This document shows positions 48,041 to 58,865 of a stretch of 64,000 nt of DNA, piece after piece. The notes under the pieces are model-generated. The model was given only the letters and a program-made list of their open reading frames with translations, was not told the DNA's origin and ran no database searches. The stretch comes from Allacma fusca (lineage: Eukaryota; Arthropoda; Collembola; Symphypleona; Sminthuridae). Numbering within the stretch: the stretch's first letter is position 1; each line of letters starts with the position of its first letter. Location of the stretch: positions 27,652,001-27,716,000 of the forward strand of contig OX359246.1 in NCBI GenBank assembly GCA_947179485.1. The letters are read 5' to 3'. The translations under genes were made by a program, and so were the position numbers.

Positions 48041-48935
48041 GTTGCATGCCATCATGACAAACGTTATTTTTATCTTCTGTTACTAAGAACACACATATTT
48101 GAAATGCGATTGAATATCTATTGTCCTCTTAACAATGTTTCCCTCAGGCTTGCACGTTATTCCAAAGTATTAATCTTTTAAAACCTAACTAACTTTGTTT
48201 ACTTATGAATGCTCGCTTAGTGTTGTATCTGATCCGGTAAGAACAATTTTCATTCTGGTCCGGTTTGATCCTAAGGTTTGAACCATTTGGAATGATGAGC
48301 TTCCAGTATTTGGCAGGCCAGTATATCTGTTTCAAAATTTTGTCCCTATTTAGTCGGACCAATTTGAAATTCGTCGAGCTTTTGCGCGGCTCATTCTTTA
48401 GAAAAGCCTATCCAAGTGTATAAAAGCGTCAAAAAACGCGTTTATTTTAGCTGTACTAAAACAACAGCAGAAATTAGCAAGGAACCAAAGGTGATTATAA
48501 AGACATTAAAAAAAATTGCTAATACTGTTTGGCGCAAAGGTTGAACCAGACTAGGACTTGTACCCTTTAGATCTGTTCCAAATATCTGTCGGACTGTCTT
48601 TGGTCCACAATTGGGGAACGACGAAACGGAACTGTCCTTGGATCAGACCAGATCAGTAATTTTAGAACAGACCAGGACATTTCCAGCACTAACTCGTCGG
48701 TGTGCTACAATTGTCTTGAATTCCAATTATGATTTGTGGAAACACAATTTTGAGTGTACCAAAAGCATATACTTAAATGCACAACCTTATTTGCATTTAT
48801 TTATGAAAACTCTATGCAACGACTTACAATAATAATAATGAGTAACCTTACAGCTACAGTAGCCAGAGCTCAAAAGCTAGCAGTTCTGAAGTTGTGAGCT
48901 CGTTGCAAACAGCTTTTTCTAATGTAATAAGGCAA
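48041..48935. promoter_or_regulatory. Class B upstream region with embedded hAT-like element
   Basis: 48041-48227 is the conserved class B upstream word set (acatatttgaaatgcgattg, ttccaaagtattaatc). A 464-bp element fills 48228-48691. From 48692 the sequence resumes with the immediate 5' flank (cagttctgaagttgtgagct) shared with the genes at 28140 and 60531. Confidence 0.5.
48228..48691. mobile_element. hAT-like element rich in ggtccgg, copy upstream of the second intact class B gene
   Basis: Left end tagtgttgtatctgatccgg; right end gaccaggacatttccagcacta. This is the same family and the same host position as 23461-24425 and 58866-60304. Non-coding: the frame 48611-48832 leaves the element and is spurious. 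Confidence 0.65.
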
Positions 48936-51900
48936 ATGGCTACAATGTTATACATTAATACAATTAAAATTCTTTGCATAATTTTACTAACCCTGGAATT
49001 TACAAGCACAAATAAAGCACCATTACGAGTTGTGAAAGATCCTTTTACGAGTTTTGTCAGTTTTTTAAAAACCTCGGCACTTTCTGATTGTACGTGTATA
49101 GATATAACGTTCAGAGGAGAACTGACTGCAAATATAAACGAACAAAGTGTAGCAGCTCTTCACCAAAACCTACAAATTCCATACATTTTACGTATGTATA
49201 CGAACAACATCAGCTACTCAGAGGAACTACAAAATTCGAAACGTTCAATCAGTTGCTCTGTATTTGCGTTTATAGTTGATAAGCATAAAAATATGCAAAT
49301 TCCCATACACGGTTTTACAAGTACGAAAATGCTGAGCGCATATTTCATTTTCATTTTTTCTGACCATCAAACATCGCCCACAAAAATTCCTGAGGTAATA
49401 GAACAATTGAATTCAAGCAGAATCTTTTTAAATTGCATGCTTCTGGTTTTATCTCAATCAAAAACGCTTGCCTACATACCACTCCCAACCACTACTAGCA
49501 ATGTTCTTGTACAAATCATTTACGATGATGACAACACATTCCAAACATCCCATAATCAGCTGGATACTCTGAAATCGACAAAGAAGCTCAATTTAGTGAA
49601 AGAACCAGTCATAGCTTTGGTGTGCCCTGTGTGTGATCCTACATCCAAATATTCAAAGGTGCCAACGTCTTTAGTCGTAGTATTTATTGAGTTTACTCTC
49701 TTCATTAACGCAACTCCAAAATATTTGCCAATACCAGGAGGTAGAAATTTGGAGAACTGGAAACGACATTTGGGAGACGGCTCAGCCATGGTAGGCTTAC
49801 CTATGGTTCAGGGAAGTAGTCCATCATTATACCATACAGCGGATTCTAACGATTTTGTGGGTGTGATATTTGTAACAGCACTCCGAAAATCAGTGGAGTT
49901 TAATTCTTTGGAGCAATTGTACATTCCTTTTAGACCTTGGGTATGGGGAACCATAATAATTTGCGTGGTATGTGTTTTTGTGACACTGGAGGGGATTTCT
50001 CATTTTCAAAAACAGTTTATGACTTCTAAACTGCAAAATACTTCAAATAGAAATGGTGCTGACCATAGTTTCTTACGTCCATCGGTCCATTTCTTTACAA
50101 TTCCTGCTTTATTGCAGCCCTTCGTGGATCAGGCAGTTCCTATGGATATTTACGTGGCTTCAAAGCGTCGTTTATCGGGTCAATTGTTGATCTCAATATG
50201 GTTTCTCCTGTTAATAGTGCTGGGAGCGGGTTACAAAACAAAACTCCTTGAAATGGTTGTGCTCCCTTACTATATAAATCCTCCTTCAACATTCCACGAG
50301 TTGGTAGAATCAAATTACAAAATTGGAGCATTATCAAATCCTTTATTGATATCGAGTTTAAAAGCATCAAATAATGGCATTGCCAAGATTATCCGATACA
50401 GGTACCATGAGTATGATCAAGTGAAACCAGATGTAAGAAAACTCTGTACTTGATTAAAGTAATTAATATTTTTTGGAAGTTCATGCCTACATTTGAATCA
50501 TATGTTGTAGTGCTTCCAGATCATTTTTGAAGAAAATATGGCATGTATGGGGCACAGTTTTTCAATCGATTTTGGTGGGACAAAGTATATGACGGATGTG
50601 AGGAAGCAATTCCTGTCACAGAAATCAAAAGACTCCCTGTTTGATAACATGATGACAGTTGGTATAAGCAAGCTTTACCCCCATCTGATCGGTACAATTT
50701 AAATAAATAATTCCTCTATGAATGATTCCACAAGCTCGCACAATTGGATGTGTTAACCACACTTGCACTCTCTTGAATACGTTTTGAATGTTTAGAACGA
50801 GAACCGCCTTCACAAAATGTAGGGCAGCAAGACTAATTGAGAATGGTGTATATGGAGGCATGTTTGTATACAAAAATCATCGCAAAAATTTGAGGCTTCG
50901 CGTAGGGTGGCGTCTGCCACCGCCGTCAAAGTAGGATGAATTTGGAGCGTTTTTCAAAATTTTAGAATTTGTTTCAAAAACCTATTGGGCCGAATTCAGC
51001 CACATATGTTAGGAATAGCCATTCTGTTTTACACAAGCAATATTCACAAAACATTTCGTTGAAATCGATTCAGTAGTTTTAGAGATAGATGTCATTTGAC
51101 TTGAAGTTCAAAATTCTCAAAAACTATCCGACCGATTTCAACCAACTACGAAATCAACCTTACGTTTGACACAAATAATATCAAGAAAACTTTTCATTGA
51201 AATCGGACCAGCAGGTTTTGAGTAATCGTGCGGAAGGACACACGGACGTACGGACATGTCTATTTTAGAATTGGCTGACACCACCATAAAAATCATCGCT
51301 CCGCGATAATTTGAGGCTTCGCGAAGGGTGGCGTCAGCCGCGGCCGTCAAAGTAGGAAAATGTTTCGTTTTTTTCGAAATTTCATAATTGTTTTCGAAAA
51401 AACTATGGGGCCGATTTCAACCAAATAGACAGTAACCATTACGTTTTACATAAGCAATATTCACAAAAAGTTTCATTGAAATCGATGCAGTAGTTTTAGA
51501 GATTCCAGTCATTTGACATAAAGTCCAAAATTTCAAGAATTTTGTTTGAAAAACCTATCGGGCCGATTTCAACATCATATACGGTAGCCATTACTATTTA
51601 CATAAGCAATATTCACAAAAAGTTTCATTGAAATCGATTCAGTAGTTTTAGAGATAACAGTCATTTGACATAAAGTCCAAAATTTCAAGAATTTTTTTCG
51701 AAAAAACTATCCGGCCGATTTCGACCAAATACGAACTCAGCCTTACTTTTGATACATGTAATGCTCATAAAAAATTTCATTGAAATCGGTTCATTATTTT
51801 TTGCGTAATCGTGCGGAGGGACACACGGACGTACGGACAAGACTATTTTACTAGGGGGCTGACGCCACCCTAAAAAATCGTATTGTATTGCCTTGTGTTC

Positions 51901-52340
51901 TCCCAGACATTCATGTGTATGTGCATGCACTGGATATAAACAGTTGACATGTTCTGTAAATAAATTTATATATTTGGGCGCAATATAGTGTGGTTCGCAC
52001 AAAGTTATGCACTCTGTAATATTTCGTTGTGATTGCAGCTCCTTTCAACTTTGTCAGAAACAGGATGGAATCTGGGGGCATATACAGTAGCTTCTGGCAT
52101 TCGAAACTAATGCAAGAACGCTTGGAACAGGGGAAGCAGTATGCCCGAGAACATGTTAGTACCCATAAGTATTATGAGGGTAAGAAACATTGGGCGGTCT
52201 CCAGCCAACAGATCATTGCTTTGTCATATTTGCTGCTTTTGTATGGACTAGTCTGCTCCCTGTGTGTTTATTGTTTAGAATTGATTCATGTTCATGGAAG
52301 GTCAATTTGCCGTGTAATTTATGGACGATTTTGCACATGA
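48936..52340 (+). CDS. Class B divergent ionotropic receptor, intact (three exons)
   Basis: Exons 48936-50432, 50511-50691 and 52039-52340 join in frame to 659 residues. I start at ATG 48936 (MATMLYINTIKILCIILL); a longer open frame exists only with a GTG at 48894, which is unlikely in a eukaryote. The hydrophobic leader is followed by DCTCIDITFRGEL, shared by B genes. S1 carries CPVCDPTSKYSKVP. TM1 is PWVWGTIIICVVCVFVTL, the pore region ends QPFVDQAVP, and TM3 contains FLLLIVLGAGYKTKLLEM, followed by PPSTFHELVESNYKIG. Exon 2 keeps CFQIIFEENMACM. TM4 lies in exon 3 (ALSYLLLLYGLVCSLCVYCL). Intron 2 is long (1.35 kb) because of two repeat insertions. Donor 2 is the weak GTACAA. Confidence 0.92.
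50890..51875. repeat. Two head-to-tail copies of a TIR repeat in a receptor intron
   Basis: Copy 1 spans about 50898-51293 and copy 2 about 51317-51873. Each starts with gaggcttcgcg(t/a)agggtggcgtc and ends with ctgac(a/g)ccacc, so the ends are inverted (agggtggcgtcag). Inside are repeated gggccgatttcaacc and ttcagtagttttagagat words and a conserved cgtgcgga(a/g)ggacacacgg near the right end. Another member lies at 5255-5660. No coding region. Confidence 0.7.
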
Positions 52341-53547
52341 AAATCAAAGATTTACAATGTTTGAGATACTCCTTTGGCTTCATTATTGGTAAATATTTAC
52401 CATGTACTATTTACTACTTACTAAGAACAGGTTCGGCTGTTCTCTACACCCTCTGCTGAAATGGAATAGCTGTATGATGATTTAATGTGGGGACGTAAGT
52501 ACACACAATTAAAACAGACCTAACATTTTGGAATGCAATTATCTCCCGATCTATAACACTTACAACAATAAATAATGACGGCTATTAATAAATAGTGTAG
52601 ATACTATTGAAATAACTTTTCAACAAAATCCACCAAATTAAAGGTTGCACCAAAAGGGAGGCCAAAAATTAACGAGACATTTTACAAATCTTTTTTGCAA
52701 TTTTACCAAATTACAATGATTAATGTAAGTATTCATTGCATAGTCATTTCAGATTATCATTATACACTATAGCGCCAGGCATTCTCTGGAACCCGTTATA
52801 TTTCATATGCTTCGGTCAAGGAGGATAAAGACACTGCAGAATGGTAATTGTTTTGTTCTGATAATTTTCGTGCAAACCACATGTTTTGGCATCAAATAAT
52901 GTATTAGCATTTGTGACGTGTATTCACATGGAGACAAAACCTCCGTACAAAATGTATGCAATCCAAAAATAAAATACTTGTACAATAAATTATGCCTTAA
53001 GTAGAAAGGCGAAAGGGCATTTCTAGAAGACAGCATACAAAAAATATTAACATTTGAGGTGATAAAATTGACATGAAGGACAAACACTTGAAATAATTTA
53101 AGAGTTGCTACATTATCCCCTAAGGCTGTGCTAAAAATGTAATTCCAACAATGGAAAACACATAAATACAACAGGAATATGATTATAGAAATACGTTTCC
53201 CTTTTAATATACATAGGGTGTCTAACTCAATTACAGAACATAAATCGTTTCCAAAAGAATTTATTAATGTGCAAGGGGCAAGGACATACAGTGTTGCGCG
53301 TAACGGACTTTTCATTATGTAAGATTAAATCTCAGACCAAGTACAATAATTATTACAGAAATACAAGTCCACGTGTCTTCACTTGAATGGCAACAGAACT
53401 TAAATAACCCACTATATCAATTTAATTCCTTGTACCATACAGTAGGTCTGCAATGACTAAAAGTTTAAATATTTTAATTTAATACTTAAAGTTTTCCACC
53501 TGTACTGATTTTTATAGTTAAGTCTGTGAATTTCAGATATAGTAGAT
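52341..53547. repeat. 3' flank of class B and B-to-C spacer block, copy 3
   Basis: 52341-52780 matches the 3' flank of the class B gene at 60531 (63106-63500). 52800-53540 is the spacer block seen also at 32830, 42400 and 63520. The 170-codon minus-strand frame 52803-53315 is the longest found in any copy, but other copies do not keep the frame. Confidence 0.55.
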
Positions 53548-53555
53548 ATATATAG

Positions 53556-56117
53556 CAGAGCTGCGCTCAAGTTCAAGTAGACCATGAGTATTTCAAGTCA
53601 TGGTCAAGTTCGGGTCATGGTCAAGTAAAATATAATGGATACTTGAACATTCAAGGCATGGTCAAGTTATTTATTCTACTTGACCCTGAGATTTGAAATC
53701 AAGTAGTTATCATGGTCAAGACAAAAAATTCTACTTGAGAGTCAAGTCATGTTCATGGTCAAGTAAAAATGTATAAATCCTTGACCATGAACCATGAGTA
53801 TTTCAAGTACTTATTCAAGTAACGTAACGTTACGCATATCGAAGTTGTGGCACTATATATTTCAATAGGTTTTCTTTCATAATGTTATCGTTACTCCGAG
53901 ACTCCGTATCCATACATGTTCTTCTAAACTACATATTTTTGGGTTACGATTCAATATCTCTAGATATTGGAAAGCCACAGCTGTAATAGTGAACGAAAGA
54001 AAACGAATATAAAAACTTTGGACAGGCCTGTCATTCAAGTTCAAGTAAAACTTGACAAGTTCGGGTCAAGTTCAAGTTCAAGTCAAGTTCGGGTTACAAG
54101 TTAATTTGAACTTGACACTGAAATCTCAAGTTCGGGTCAACATGAAATTTGAACTTGATTTTAAGGCTCGAATCAAGTTCATGGTCAGGTCTTCATTATA
54201 GACTTGACATCAATGCCATGATCAAGTTCGGATCACATAACCCCAAAACCATGAACATGAACTTGACTTTTTATGGTCAAGTTCTTATACTCATATAATA
54301 CGCTGTAGATAATCGTTCTTATGCAGATATCCTTGCTGAAGCTGTAAACGCTAATTTAAATCACAGCGGTTTCGCGTGCAAATGCTAGACCGGTATTTCC
54401 GTGTTTTCAACGAGCAACGTGCTCCGGGCTCAAATATTACAAGCTAAATCCTGTTGTATTTTCTTCTTCACAACATCTTTTCAATTTTAACTTGATTTAA
54501 ATTTTTGAATAATCATATTTTAAAAACAACTGGAAAATGAGCACATCTGAAAAGTCTCAACAGTGCGAAGAAGCTGCTGATCCTGGAAGTCTAACTGCAT
54601 CAAGTAGCCGGAAAAAATGACCTAAGGTCCACAAGCATTTCACATTTTGCGATTCTACAAAAAAAAATACAGCTGCAAACACTGCTCGTAAGTGTATTCA
54701 TATATATATATATATACCTGTTTCAGTTGTCCTGGCACAGACCTACTAACTCCTAAAAGAATGTTAGAAGACATCATTTGTGTTTGTCTGTGCTTGAAGG
54801 GATGGTTGAAATTTAAATCTCAAACCAATTTTGATGAAATCCATGCATCATTCAAAAAATTCAACGGGAAATTTAGTATTTTTATATTCTCCTATTATAA
54901 GTTTTATCAATCATTACTTCTAAATTTTGATAGTCAATTTTAAAAAATAAATGGAAATTAAATCTCAGGTAATTTGTTAGCCTTTCTAATTATAAGTATA
55001 CATACAACACTATAACTAGAAATTCAAGTCCATGGTCAAGTTCATGGTCAAGTTCATGGTCAAGTTCATGGTCAAGTTCATGGTCAAGTTCATGGTCAAG
55101 TTCATGGTCAAGTTCATGGTCAAGTTCATGGTCAAGTTCATGGTCAAGTTCATGGTCAAGTTCATGGTCAAGTTCATGGTCAAGTTCGCCGAAATTAACT
55201 TGATTATGTGAACTTGATTACTCCGGTTCGTACCTACTTTTAAAAAATCAAGTTCAAGTTCGGATCTTAATTATGGTGATATAATCAAGTTCGGGTCAAG
55301 TTCAAGTGCGAATCATTAGTTGAACCGAACTTGAGGCCAGGCCTGACTTTGGAGCAGCACCTATGAAAGCAACAGTGTTCAATGTTCGATTGTTGTATAA
55401 AATAAACGCGTTGTTAATCAATCAAGTTACTTAAATCCAAGTACTCTTTTCATTCTAAACAATTTAACATCTGTAAAACGTTAAACACTACTACATAAGC
55501 CAGTTTGTTTCATTAACAGGGTGGACGCTGAACTGTAGATATTTTCAGTGAAGCACAACCCAAACTTGAATGTTAGCGTAAGTAATTATTATTAACAGGA
55601 AAATTCAATGGGAAATGATTTACTTACTTCTAAAAGACTGTTTACCTTACAATTAGCAGAGACTATTCGTAGTTTCTCGTGATTGAAGGTTGCCTAAAAC
55701 TAAAACACAAGACATTAAAATATCCAACTGAAGCAGCAACTCAAAATTTACTTGGAGAAGCTTGACAATTGTGAATAATATTGTTATTTGCTAAGTTTTA
55801 ACCATAAATGGTGTACTTGGTGTATTTTAAGTGTGAATACTATTTTTCTATTTCTATTTTTTTAAAAACTTGACAGTTCAAGTCAAGTTCAAGTTCGGGT
55901 CATGGTCAAGTCATGGTCAAGTCAAGAGTTGTCCCTGCTATACTTGACCAGGTTCAAGTTACGCGGAAAGTACTTGAATACTTGACCCTGAATTTTCAAG
56001 TAATTGTCTGACCATGAACCGTCAAGTTCAAGACCGTCTGAAAAACCTACTTGACTGTCAGGGTCAAGTCAAGTTCAGGGTCAAGTTTGGGATTTACTTG
56101 ACTTGAGCGCAGCTCTG
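53556..56117 (+). mobile_element. 2.6 kb hAT-derived element with iterated caagttc ends, minisatellite and BED-finger remnant
   Basis: Perfect 17-bp TIRs cagagctgcgctcaagt at both ends, with a perfect 8-bp duplication atatatag at 53548-53555 and 56118-56125. Long subterminal zones are made of gttcaagttcgggtcaag-type words in both orientations. Around 54538-54690 a coding remnant starts MSTSEKSQQCEEAADPG. After a stop it continues with a KVHKHFTF segment and, across a slip in an A-run, a YSCKHC-like pair of cysteines before a GTAAGT. This fits a BED zinc finger exon at the start of a hAT transposase. The rest of the transposase is gone. It inserted beside a class C remnant. Confidence 0.88.
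55041..55184. repeat. 12-bp tandem minisatellite, 12 perfect units
   Basis: Twelve identical copies of ttcatggtcaag in a row, plus a partial unit before. The unit is a variant of the iterated word of the surrounding element, so the array probably expanded from it by slippage or unequal exchange. There are no spacers, so it is not a CRISPR-like array. Confidence 0.97.
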
Positions 56118-56219
56118 ATATATAGTATAGTTTATTCATGGTCGATTTATGGCCTCAGCCCCAACAACCCAGTATTATACATTCATATTTACATACACTA
56201 TGGTTACAAAACTTCTTTG

Positions 56220-56330
56220 GAATTTCAGATATGCAAACCGAGGTAGCACAAAGAATACCATTAAAATGCGTAACCTCACTACTGCAAGTGTGGTACGATG
56301 TGGTTACGACTAAACCATGTTTTCCTTGAG
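56220..56330 (+). pseudogene. Class C ionotropic receptor, leader scrap
   Basis: The stretch caccattaaaatgcgtaacc-like (around 56255-56275) and the following catcgtgg-like bases align with the first 60-80 bp of the class C gene at 43129 and its immediate 5' flank (ccgaggtagcacaa against ccgaagtagcacaa). It keeps an ATG and LTTA-like residues but ends in stops by 56330. This is all that remains of a third class C copy, right after the hAT element. Confidence 0.65.
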
Positions 56331-57010
56331 CTTAAAATAGAATAGGGAGCAGTAATTATTATGGCCTGAATATTGTTGTAAATAAATTAAGCGTCGTTTT
56401 ACTTATTCGAATAATAAATTAAAATGGAAAATATGGCTACGAGGCTATTTACCCAGCATTAGCTCGAATAGCCAGAGATTGTTTAGCATTTTCTGGAACT
56501 GTGGAGTACCGATAGAGCGAGCATTTTTCTATTGCACAGATTTTCTGACGCTTATCTAAATGCATATCTATGAGTAGAGATACGGTCAGGAAATGTTTCT
56601 GTCTCAAAGCTTGGCTGAAATTAAAATGGAGAGTTGGAATTTAAAAAAGCGTTAATCGCAATAGCAATGATATTTTGCAAAACAAATTGTTAATCGATTA
56701 ATTTCTTGGCATTATTGAACGTTTAGATATTATTACAAATAATTACGATACTACATTTGTGTTATTGCACTGAACTTAGCCGTTCACATTGTAGACTGGT
56801 ATATGTTACCTTTTCTACACTTATGTATTCACTTTTATAATTATTGATAATTCCAGTACATACTCACTAATTTTAATTATATTATATTATTAATTAATAT
56901 TTTCTACCACATGGATGGGTACCAAAAGTTTGTATCTGATAGGCACCTGTACCTGAACCTGTACCCAAATACCTGGGTAAAACCTGTATCCATGCCGGGT
57001 ACTTCTACAG
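56331..57010 (+). mobile_element. hAT transposase C-terminal remnant, second copy
   Basis: 56440-56650 parallels 21897-22090. It reads YPALARIARDCLAF and then, after indels, an ERAF-like piece, again the hAT dimerisation signature. The right end near 56915-57005 has ggtacc and caggtac-type words and tccatgccgggtac, like the 21478 family. The left end is not found, so this is a truncated relic. Confidence 0.65.
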
Positions 57011-58369
57011 AGTAAGCACATGCTAAAACTATTGAGCGTATCTCAACTTTAGACAATGCAAATCGACGAAGTACTCTGCGTATATGCATGTGTATTTTTG
57101 AAAATAAATTTTTACAATGTTAACTATGTAAAGGTACAGGTCGCTTTTGGTCCGTTGGTAAATGGAATTGCAAAAAAACATAACAAAATTACATATTTTC
57201 ACCATGGAAATGTCAAATTCATCGAGAGCGTTCGTTTAAAATTACAATGATTTATTGGGGCGAAAATCGTACGGGGTAGGGTTAGGTAATTATCTGTATC
57301 TACATATAAATACAAGTATTAAAGAGAAAACTAAAATTAGCAGTGCTCATCAACTTTGGATTTTATTTCCCTGTGCATTCGCACGTAAATATATTTGACG
57401 CATATATCGTTTCAAATAAATAGCCTAGTTAAAAATCTTTATTTCCTTAATACATTGTTCTATATCTGCGGGGTAATTCTTTGCAGGAGCAAATACAATT
57501 GAGCATTTTTCTCCTGCCGAACACTTTTAATTGGCCAACAGGTCTAACATCTCGCCGATGAAAAATATTAGAGATATTTAGAAAACAAGTGGAACCAGCG
57601 CGAGATATTTATACCAATTACTGCAGGTCAATGAACCACTAACCATGTTTCGCAAATTTTAACTATTCACTCCGTGCCCAAACAAATTATTACAAACAAG
57701 GTATTCAATAAGAATATATATAGCGTGTAGATTATTTTGCCTCTTCAACGATGATACGCTAAACTTGGTGAATATTCTTATTGTACTGCATTATGGTGAT
57801 TACAAGGACAAAGTATGGCTGTTGGAGTAACTTCAGTAGCTGCTAAAATTTGATAGCAAATTTGGTTTTAAATTGTTCCCAAATAAATTTCACTAATCTG
57901 TAATAGGATCCATTTTCGCAAACATAATTACTTGAAATATGTATTCATGATTAGAGCATTTAACTATTACTAAAAATAGGATTTCGGATTTAAATCGATC
58001 TAGACTGTCATGCTTGCTAGTCATTAGTGTCGATGCCTTCGACAACCTTCGAATGTTGAGGTTAGTTTAATTTCTTGCACTGCAGATTGAACTGTTTACG
58101 TTGAGAAACTGCCAAGATGCGAACATGACAAATATTACTTTTATCTTTTGTTACTAATTGTAAGAACTTATTTCAAATACGGTTGAGCATTGGTCTGTTA
58201 ACTAACCGCGTCACCCTTAGATATTTTTTCAAAGTATTAATTTGAGAACAGCCTGATTAATGTGGTTTTCTTACGAATACATGCAAGTCCGTTACACGCA
58301 GAGTGCAACAAAAACTCTGAATTTATTAGCACTTACAATTATTAGAACTTCTGTAACAATATTAATACA
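57011..58369. other. Recurrent intergenic segments and class B upstream region
   Basis: 57011-57680 matches 36468-37120. 57760-57960 matches 22740-22880 and 39950-40080. 58040-58330 is a class B upstream copy, leading into the B scrap at 58370. No gene is seen. Confidence 0.5.
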
Positions 58370-58540
58370 ATGGTTAATTCAGCAACTATATGGCTGGCAG
58401 TAAAAAGACTCGGAATTCGGTGCAAACAGGTTTTTGTTATCTGAACTGGCAAAATGTTAGAATGTTAAACATTATTATAATTTATTAGTGTTCTAAATTT
58501 TCCTACCATGAATTCTATAAGCACAATTTAAATTTATTTA
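58370..58540 (+). pseudogene. Class B ionotropic receptor, leader scrap
   Basis: Aligns to the first 170 bp of the gene at 17686: ATG-aatggttaattcagc, then cggaattcggtgcaaacagg and gttctaaattttcc. The leader frame is broken. Homology stops just after the leader, and about 30 bp later a fresh class B upstream copy (58570-58865) begins, belonging to the next intact gene. It is the 5' stub of a deleted tandem copy. Confidence 0.75.
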
Positions 58541-58865
58541 AACTGTTATACCTGCTGACATTTAAAGTGCATCGATGCATAATGAACTGCATTGGCAGCC
58601 TTCGTTTGTTGACATCAGTTTCATGTCAGTGAAATATACACTGCAATATTGGAACATTTACATTAGAAAAACAGCTGTCGCATGCCAACATGACAAACAT
58701 AATTTTATCTTTTGTTACTAAGAACATGCATACATATTTGAAATGCGATTGAATATCTATTGTAGTATTAACTACCTTTTCCGTCATGCTTGCACGTTAC
58801 TCCAAAGTATTACAGTATAATCTGTTAAAAGCCTAACTAACTTTGTTTACTTATGAATGCTCGCT

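Noticed and set aside
48894-48935. Longer start (GTG) for the class B gene at 48936, and the like at 60480
   Set aside because: Both begin with GTG in the upstream flank; a eukaryotic nuclear gene should use the first suitable ATG, which opens directly into the hydrophobic leader.
52803-53315. 170-codon minus-strand gene
   Set aside because: The three other copies of the same block do not keep the frame; kept only as a finding about the block.
55041-55184. CRISPR-like array
   Set aside because: Units are 12 bp, directly abutting, without spacers, inside a transposon in a eukaryotic sequence.
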